From NCBI GenBank assembly GCA_958350755.1, contig CATWID010000007.1, positions 3,539 to 67,538 of the forward strand: DNA of 64,000 nt, in the 5' to 3' direction. Below are positions 59,381 to 64,000 of this stretch, one piece after another (position 1 is the stretch's first letter; each line of letters starts with the position of its first letter). The position numbers and the translations under genes were made by a program. The DNA comes from an uncultured Collinsella sp. Lineage in GTDB: Bacteria; Actinomycetota; Coriobacteriia; Coriobacteriales; Coriobacteriaceae. The notes beneath the pieces are model-generated. The model did not search any database. It was given only the letters and a program-made list of their open reading frames with translations, and was not told where the DNA came from.

Positions 59381-62077
59381 ATGGAAGAAATGCCCAAGAA
59401 CTACGATCCGTCGACCAACGAGCCGGCGATCCTGCAGAAGTGGCTTGACGGCGGCTACTACAAGCGCCGTGAGGGCGTGGGCGACTGCACCGTCACCATT
59501 CCGCCTCCCAACGTGACCGGCAAGCTCCACATGGGTCATGCCACCGACGACTCCATCCAGGACGCCATCATCCGTATGGCCCGCATGCGCGGCAAGTCCA
59601 CGCGCTGGGTGCTCGGTACCGACCACGCCGGTATCGCCACGCAGACCAAGGTCGACAAGAAGCTCAAGAGCGAGGGCATCAGCCGCCTGGAGATTGGCCG
59701 CGACAAGTTTGTCGACGCCTGCTGGGACTGGACCCACGAGTACGGCGGCATCATCGTCGAGCAGATCAAGCGCATGGGCTGCTCCGTCGACTTCGACAAC
59801 GAGCGCTTCACCATGGACGAGGACTATGCCCAGGCCGTGCGTAAGGTCTTCTGCGACTGGTACCACGACGGCCTGATCTATCGTGGCAAGCGCATCGTCA
59901 ACTGGTGCCCCAACTGCACCACCGCTATCTCGGACGACGAGGCCGAGTACAAGGACGAGAAGGGCCACCTGTGGCACCTGCGCTACCCGCTGACCGAGCC
60001 GGTCAACGGCCAGGACTACATCGTCGTCGCCACCACGCGCCCTGAGACCATGCTTGGTGACACGGGCGTCGCCGTCTCCCCGAAGGATCCCGAGAAGGCC
60101 GCCTTCGTGGGTAAGACCGTTAAGCTCCCCATCGTCGACCGTGAGATTCCTATCTTTGAGGATTGGCATGTCGACGCCAACTTTGGCTCCGGCTTCGTCA
60201 AGGTCACCCCTGCCCACGACCCCAACGACTACGCCATGGGTCAGGCTCACGACCTGCCGCAGATCAACATCTTCGACGAGCACGCGGTGGTCGTCGAGGG
60301 CTACGGCGAGTTTACCGGCATGAACCGCGACGAGTGCCGCGAGGCCGTCATCAAGTGGTTCGACGAGCACGGCCTGCTCGATCACGTCGAGGACCACGAC
60401 CACTCCGTCATGCACTGCTACCGTTGCGACGCCGCGCTTGAGCCGTGGCTGTCCGAGCAGTGGTTTGTGGCCGTCGATAAGCTCAAGGGGCCGGCGCTGG
60501 ACGCCGTCAACTCGGGCAAGGTCACCTTCCATCCCGCGCGCTGGACGCAGACCTACACCACCTGGATGGAGAACCTCAAGGACTGGTGCATCAGCCGCCA
60601 GCTGTGGTGGGGCCACCGCATCCCCGTGTTCTATTGCGAGGACTGTGGCTGGGAGGACGCCCTCACCGAGGACACCGATGTGTGCCCCAAGTGTGGCGGC
60701 CATCACGTGCATCAGGACGAGAACGTGCTGGACACCTGGTTCAGCTCGCAGCTGTGGACCTTCGCCACGCAGGGCTGGCCGCAAAAGCCGGAGCTGCTCG
60801 AGGGCCATCACCCCACGACGGCGCTGGTCACCGCACGCGACATCATCGCGCTGTGGGTCGCCCGCATGGTCATGAGCTCGCTGTACTTCCTGGACGAAGT
60901 GCCGTTTAAGGACGTCGTCATCTACCCGACGATCCTGGCCAAGGACGGCAGCCGCATGTCCAAGTCTAAGGGCAACGGCGTTGACCCCATGGACCTCATT
61001 GGCATGTACGGCGCCGACGCCATGCGCTTCAACTTGCTCACGCTGTGCACCAACAACCAGGATGTCAAGTTCGACGCGAACATCGACAAGAAGACCAAGA
61101 AGCTCATCGACAGCCCGCGCACCGAGCAGGCCAAGAGCTTTGTGACCAAGATCTGGAACGCCAGCCGCTTCCTGCTTATGAACATGGAAGGCTACACGCC
61201 CGGCGAACCCGTCGTGGAGACGCCGGCCGACGCCTGGATGTTCAGCCGCCTTGCCAAGGCCGTGAAGATGGTCACCGAGGGTATTGAGAACTACACCTTT
61301 GGCGACATGGCCCGCGGCGTGCAGCAGTTCTTCTGGAACGAGGTCTGCGACTGGTATGTCGAGGTCACCAAGGCTCGCCTGAAGGGCGAGGGCCGTTTGC
61401 AGGCGCAGCGCAACCTGATCTTTGTGCTCGACACCTCCATTCGTCTGATGCACCCGCTCATGCCGTTCGTGACCGAGGAGATCTGGGACAACATGCCGGC
61501 GAGCGTGCTCGATCTGGACGCCGAGGGCAACGTGGACCGCGCCGAGGCGCTCATGATCGCCAAGTGGCCCGAGCCCGCCGACTATGCCAAGTATGTCGAC
61601 GAGGACGCCGAGCGCGCGTTTGAGCTGTGCCGCGCCGTCGTTTCCGCCGCCCGCGCCACCCGTTCGCGTTATCGCTTGAGCCCCAAGGCCGAGCTCGACG
61701 TGGTCGTGCGCGCCGGCGCCGAGGACATCGAGAAGCTCGAGAGCCTGCGTTCGACCATTGAGCCGCTGGCCAACACCGCTTCGCTGGTCATGGGTACCGA
61801 CGTTGAGAAGCCGGCCGCGAGCATCGCCGTGGTCGACAGCGGCGTTGAGGTCTTTGTGGTGCTCGAGGGCAAGGTTGACCTTTCGGCCGAGAAGGCACGC
61901 CTGGAGAAGGAGATCGCCGCGGCCCAGAAGGAGCTCGCCGGCTGCGAGAAGACGCTCGCCAACGAGGGCTTTGTGGCCAAGGCCGCGCCCGCGGTGGTCC
62001 AGAAGAAGAGGGACCGTGCAGCTGAGCTCAAGGAGATCCTGGCGGCGCTGACTGCTCAGGTTGCTGACTTCTCGTAG
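59381..62077 (+). CDS. valS: Valyl-tRNA synthetase
   Basis: An 898-residue class I synthetase that charges tRNA-Val. HMGH at 50-53 (in PPNVTGKLHMGHA) and RMSKS at 525-529 are the two class I signatures. The editing domain follows in the first half, with TTRPETMLGDTGVAV. The C-terminal 65 or so residues form the usual coiled-coil arm. GGGAGAG precedes the ATG. It is flanked on both sides by family F palindromes. Confidence 0.96.
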   Translation: MEEMPKNYDPSTNEPAILQKWLDGGYYKRREGVGDCTVTIPPPNVTGKLHMGHATDDSIQDAIIRMARMRGKSTRWVLGTDHAGIATQTKVDKKLKSEGISRLEIGRDKFVDACWDWTHEYGGIIVEQIKRMGCSVDFDNERFTMDEDYAQAVRKVFCDWYHDGLIYRGKRIVNWCPNCTTAISDDEAEYKDEKGHLWHLRYPLTEPVNGQDYIVVATTRPETMLGDTGVAVSPKDPEKAAFVGKTVKLPIVDREIPIFEDWHVDANFGSGFVKVTPAHDPNDYAMGQAHDLPQINIFDEHAVVVEGYGEFTGMNRDECREAVIKWFDEHGLLDHVEDHDHSVMHCYRCDAALEPWLSEQWFVAVDKLKGPALDAVNSGKVTFHPARWTQTYTTWMENLKDWCISRQLWWGHRIPVFYCEDCGWEDALTEDTDVCPKCGGHHVHQDENVLDTWFSSQLWTFATQGWPQKPELLEGHHPTTALVTARDIIALWVARMVMSSLYFLDEVPFKDVVIYPTILAKDGSRMSKSKGNGVDPMDLIGMYGADAMRFNLLTLCTNNQDVKFDANIDKKTKKLIDSPRTEQAKSFVTKIWNASRFLLMNMEGYTPGEPVVETPADAWMFSRLAKAVKMVTEGIENYTFGDMARGVQQFFWNEVCDWYVEVTKARLKGEGRLQAQRNLIFVLDTSIRLMHPLMPFVTEEIWDNMPASVLDLDAEGNVDRAEALMIAKWPEPADYAKYVDEDAERAFELCRAVVSAARATRSRYRLSPKAELDVVVRAGAEDIEKLESLRSTIEPLANTASLVMGTDVEKPAASIAVVDSGVEVFVVLEGKVDLSAEKARLEKEIAAAQKELAGCEKTLANEGFVAKAAPAVVQKKRDRAAELKEILAALTAQVADFS

Positions 62078-62092
62078 GCGTTACTGGGGGAC

Positions 62093-62200
62093 GCGGTTTG
62101 GGGCATTGCTCGCTACTGCGGACAGTCCTGCTCGCACGAAGGCCACATTAAGTGGCCTTCGGCTCGTGCGGAACTTGTATCGAGCAATGCCCCAAACCGC
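62093..62200. repeat. Nested palindrome (family F), copy 3, inverted
   Basis: Perfect 20-bp arms at 62093-62112 and 62181-62200 enclose a 68-nt core in the opposite orientation to copies 1 and 2. The core contains GAAGGCCAC-ATTAA-GTGGCCTTC and ends with the complement of GTTCCGCACGAG. It begins 15 bp after the valS stop. The arm sequence is unrelated to those of the other copies. The 150 bp from here to folC hold no recognisable gene. Confidence 0.88.
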
Positions 62201-62351
62201 TCCCATGGCGGTTACGTGGTCGTCCGCTGCCTGGCAGGGCCACTGGGTTGTGCTCTTGATTTTGCTGCAAGCGGATAAAGGCTGATATTGTCAACGCGAG
62301 GGGCTCATTCTTTTTGGTGGGCCTCTTTTTCTGTAATTGGAGACTTGGGTT

Positions 62352-63695
62352 ATGGCTAAGCGTTCTGGGTCGTATTCTGTGCCGTTCTCGTTTGAGTTGC
62401 TTTCGTTTGGTGAGGCTGTGGGGCTGGCTGCTGATACGGGGCGGATTTCTGGGGATGCTGGGCCTCTGCTTGAGACGGTTGTCGATATGCTCGATGAGCT
62501 GGGACGTCCGGACGAGTATTTCGATTGCATTCAGGTTGCCGGTACCAATGGAAAGACTTCGACCACGCGTTTTTCGGCTGCCATCCTTCGTGGTGAGGGA
62601 TTAAAGACCGCGCTGTATACGTCGCCGCAGCTGGTGCGCTATCCCGAGCGCATGGAGGTCGATGGGCGCGTTGTGAGCGACGAGGCCTTTGCCCGTGGCG
62701 TTTCTGCCGCCGTCGAGGCGGGGCATCGCGTGAATGCCCGTCGTGTGGCGGCGGGGGAGCGCGCCTATACCATCACGCCGTTTGATCTGCTGACGGCTGC
62801 CGCGCTGGTGGTGTTTGCCGAGGCCGCGGTGGACGTTGCCGTGCTCGAGGTTGGCATGGGCGGCCGTTGGGACGCCACGAGTGCGACCGATCCCGTCGCC
62901 GTTGCCATTACGGGCATCGGGCTTGATCACACACGTATTTTGGGCGACACGCTCGAGGCCATTGCGGGGGAGAAGGCTGCGGTTATCAAACCCGGGCGCC
63001 TGGTTGTTTTAGGCGAGGGCACGCACGAGTCGAGCGTTCAGCGCGTGATGGATGCCCGTTGCCGCGAGTGCGGCGTCGTGCCGCTCGTGGTGTGCCACGC
63101 CACGACCAAGGTGCCGGCGCATGTGGGCGATACGGTTGAGTTTAGCTGCACCACGCCGCGCGCGATCTATACGTCGAGTATGGTGAAGCCGGCGTATCAG
63201 CCGCAGAATGCCGCGTGCGCGATTATGATGTGCGAGGGGTATCTGGATCGCGAGCTCGACCATGAGGCGCTCGACGTTTCGCTTATGGGCTGCCCCACGC
63301 CGGGCCGCTTTGATGTGTTGGGAACCGATCCGCTCAAGCTGATCGACGCCTGCCATAACCCTCAGAGCTGCGAGAACTTTGTGAGCGCACTGGACGAGAT
63401 CGATCCGTGCGTAGAGAATCGCCCCACGCTGCTGTGCGCCGCGCTGGCCGACAAGGATGTGGCGGGTATCGTCGACGTGCTAATTCCTGCCTTCCCGCGT
63501 GTAGTCGTAACCCAGACCGATTCCGATCGCGCCCTGCCGGCAGAGGAGCTCGCTGCCCTGGTGGACGCCGATAAGCTCGCGGGTGTGTATCCCAGCGTAT
63601 CCGAGGCCCTCGCAGCCCTCGATGCCGCGGGCGAGCCTTTCGTAGCAGCCGGCACCATCACCCTGGCCGGCGAAGTAGCGGGCCTGCTCCGCTAA
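62352..63695 (+). CDS. folC: Folylpolyglutamate synthase / dihydrofolate synthase
   Basis: A 447-residue Mur-ligase-type enzyme that adds glutamate to folates, and possibly makes dihydrofolate. QVAGTNGKTSTTRF is the ATP P-loop, LEVGMGGRWDATSATDP the metal/substrate loop and GIGLDHTRILGDTLEAIAGEKA the second family signature. The ATG at 62352 has a GGAG about 12 nt upstream. The first 40 or so codons use more T-ending codons than the rest of the gene, which fits either relaxed selection or reduced 5' structure. Confidence 0.92.
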   Translation: MAKRSGSYSVPFSFELLSFGEAVGLAADTGRISGDAGPLLETVVDMLDELGRPDEYFDCIQVAGTNGKTSTTRFSAAILRGEGLKTALYTSPQLVRYPERMEVDGRVVSDEAFARGVSAAVEAGHRVNARRVAAGERAYTITPFDLLTAAALVVFAEAAVDVAVLEVGMGGRWDATSATDPVAVAITGIGLDHTRILGDTLEAIAGEKAAVIKPGRLVVLGEGTHESSVQRVMDARCRECGVVPLVVCHATTKVPAHVGDTVEFSCTTPRAIYTSSMVKPAYQPQNAACAIMMCEGYLDRELDHEALDVSLMGCPTPGRFDVLGTDPLKLIDACHNPQSCENFVSALDEIDPCVENRPTLLCAALADKDVAGIVDVLIPAFPRVVVTQTDSDRALPAEELAALVDADKLAGVYPSVSEALAALDAAGEPFVAAGTITLAGEVAGLLR

Positions 63696-63709
63696 CCCAT
63701 TCCCTCATC

Positions 63710-63776
63710 AGTTGCGGTGAAATAGTTCCTGTTTTTGGGTTCTAGCAGCCCATCCAGGAACTATTCCACCGCAACT
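63710..63776. repeat. Family A palindrome, copy 3
   Basis: AGTTGCGGTGAAATAGTTCCTG pairs with CAGGAACTATTCCACCGCAACT, with one mismatch in the stem. The centre holds TTCTAGCAGCCCA. It lies between convergent folC and the M24 peptidase gene. Confidence 0.82.
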
Positions 63777-63801
63777 TAGTTTGGGGGCTTGGGGACCAGG
63801 C

Positions 63802-64000
63802 TAGTCTAGGCTGACTGGGTCGTGGGGGTAGGCGTTGAGGATCTCGACGCCGGACTCGGTAACCAGGCACAGGTCCTCGATGCGGACGCCGGTGCGGCCG
63901 GGGAGGTAGATGCCCGGCTCGATAGAGAACGTCATGCCCGGCTCTACGACCTGCTCGTTGACAAGGGAAACGTCGCCCGGCTCGTGGTCCTGCAGGCCGA
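63802..64000 (-). CDS. M24 family metallopeptidase (Xaa-Pro aminopeptidase type), C-terminal part only
   Basis: The frame runs off the right edge and covers the last 65 or so residues. It reads GLQDHEPGD, then [23 protein letters not shown], and ends [11 protein letters not shown]. The IEPGIYLPG and RIED segments contain the two glutamates that complete the dinuclear metal site of aminopeptidase P-like enzymes. Start, length and exact subfamily lie outside the window. Confidence 0.8.

Overview
The window is GC-rich, densely coded chromosomal DNA. It fits an anaerobic actinobacterium of the class Coriobacteriia, most likely Collinsella or a close relative. That placement is inferred from gene content and codon use, not from a database match. 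Support comes from the argG-argH pair, a short-form ThiC, a complete selenocysteine machinery, double-cubane 2-hydroxyacyl-CoA dehydratase-like proteins, and many intergenic palindromes. No phage, transposase or CRISPR array was seen.

Layout. 0-10.4 kb holds housekeeping genes: a PARG-like TIGR02452 protein, an SGNH hydrolase, thiD and thiC with a TPP riboswitch, yaaA, an M18 aminopeptidase and polA. 10.6-26.8 kb holds a Cof-type HAD phosphatase, argG behind an arginine-rich leader peptide, argH, ndk, rpiB, an L-cysteine desulfidase-like gene, rpsA, the RNase P RNA, a YigZ protein, a C_GCAxxG_C_C redox protein, a MetY-like enzyme, an MFS exporter, xpt and a short GGQ release factor-like protein. 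26.8-29.3 kb holds a lipid kinase and a CLC-type (probably fluoride) antiporter.

29.5-55.2 kb is a molybdenum/selenium region: moeA, mogA, modA, modB, modC; two double-cubane dehydratase-like subunits with their ATP-dependent activator; a GT4 glycosyltransferase overlapping selD; yedF, a DUF3343 protein and a selenium-type cysteine desulfurase; brnQ and two tRNAs; a formate/nitrite channel; selA, selB and tRNA-Sec; gdhA; and a two-gene xanthine dehydrogenase-type molybdoenzyme. The selD gene is itself a selenoprotein gene: an in-frame TGA sits at codon 17, so ordinary gene calling truncates it. 55.4-64 kb returns to housekeeping: tRNA-Leu, tig, clpP, clpX, valS, folC and the 3' end of an M24 peptidase.

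The genes form a plausible logic. ModABC imports molybdate and MoeA/MogA build molybdenum cofactor for the molybdoenzyme and for a formate dehydrogenase expected elsewhere. The desulfurase, DUF3343, YedF and SelD supply selenophosphate, and SelA, SelB and tRNA-Sec spend it on selenocysteine. The glycosyltransferase and the ATP-driven iron-sulfur reductase-like proteins beside selD are not standard selenium genes and are the best candidates for new biology.

The second striking feature is a set of nested intergenic palindromes. Three share a conserved core of about 63-68 nt, but each is enclosed by long perfect arms of a different sequence. In two places (the HAD gene and a tRNA-Gly) arm sequence is a mirror copy of the neighbouring gene's 3' end. 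Several simpler palindrome families and one tandem array are also present.
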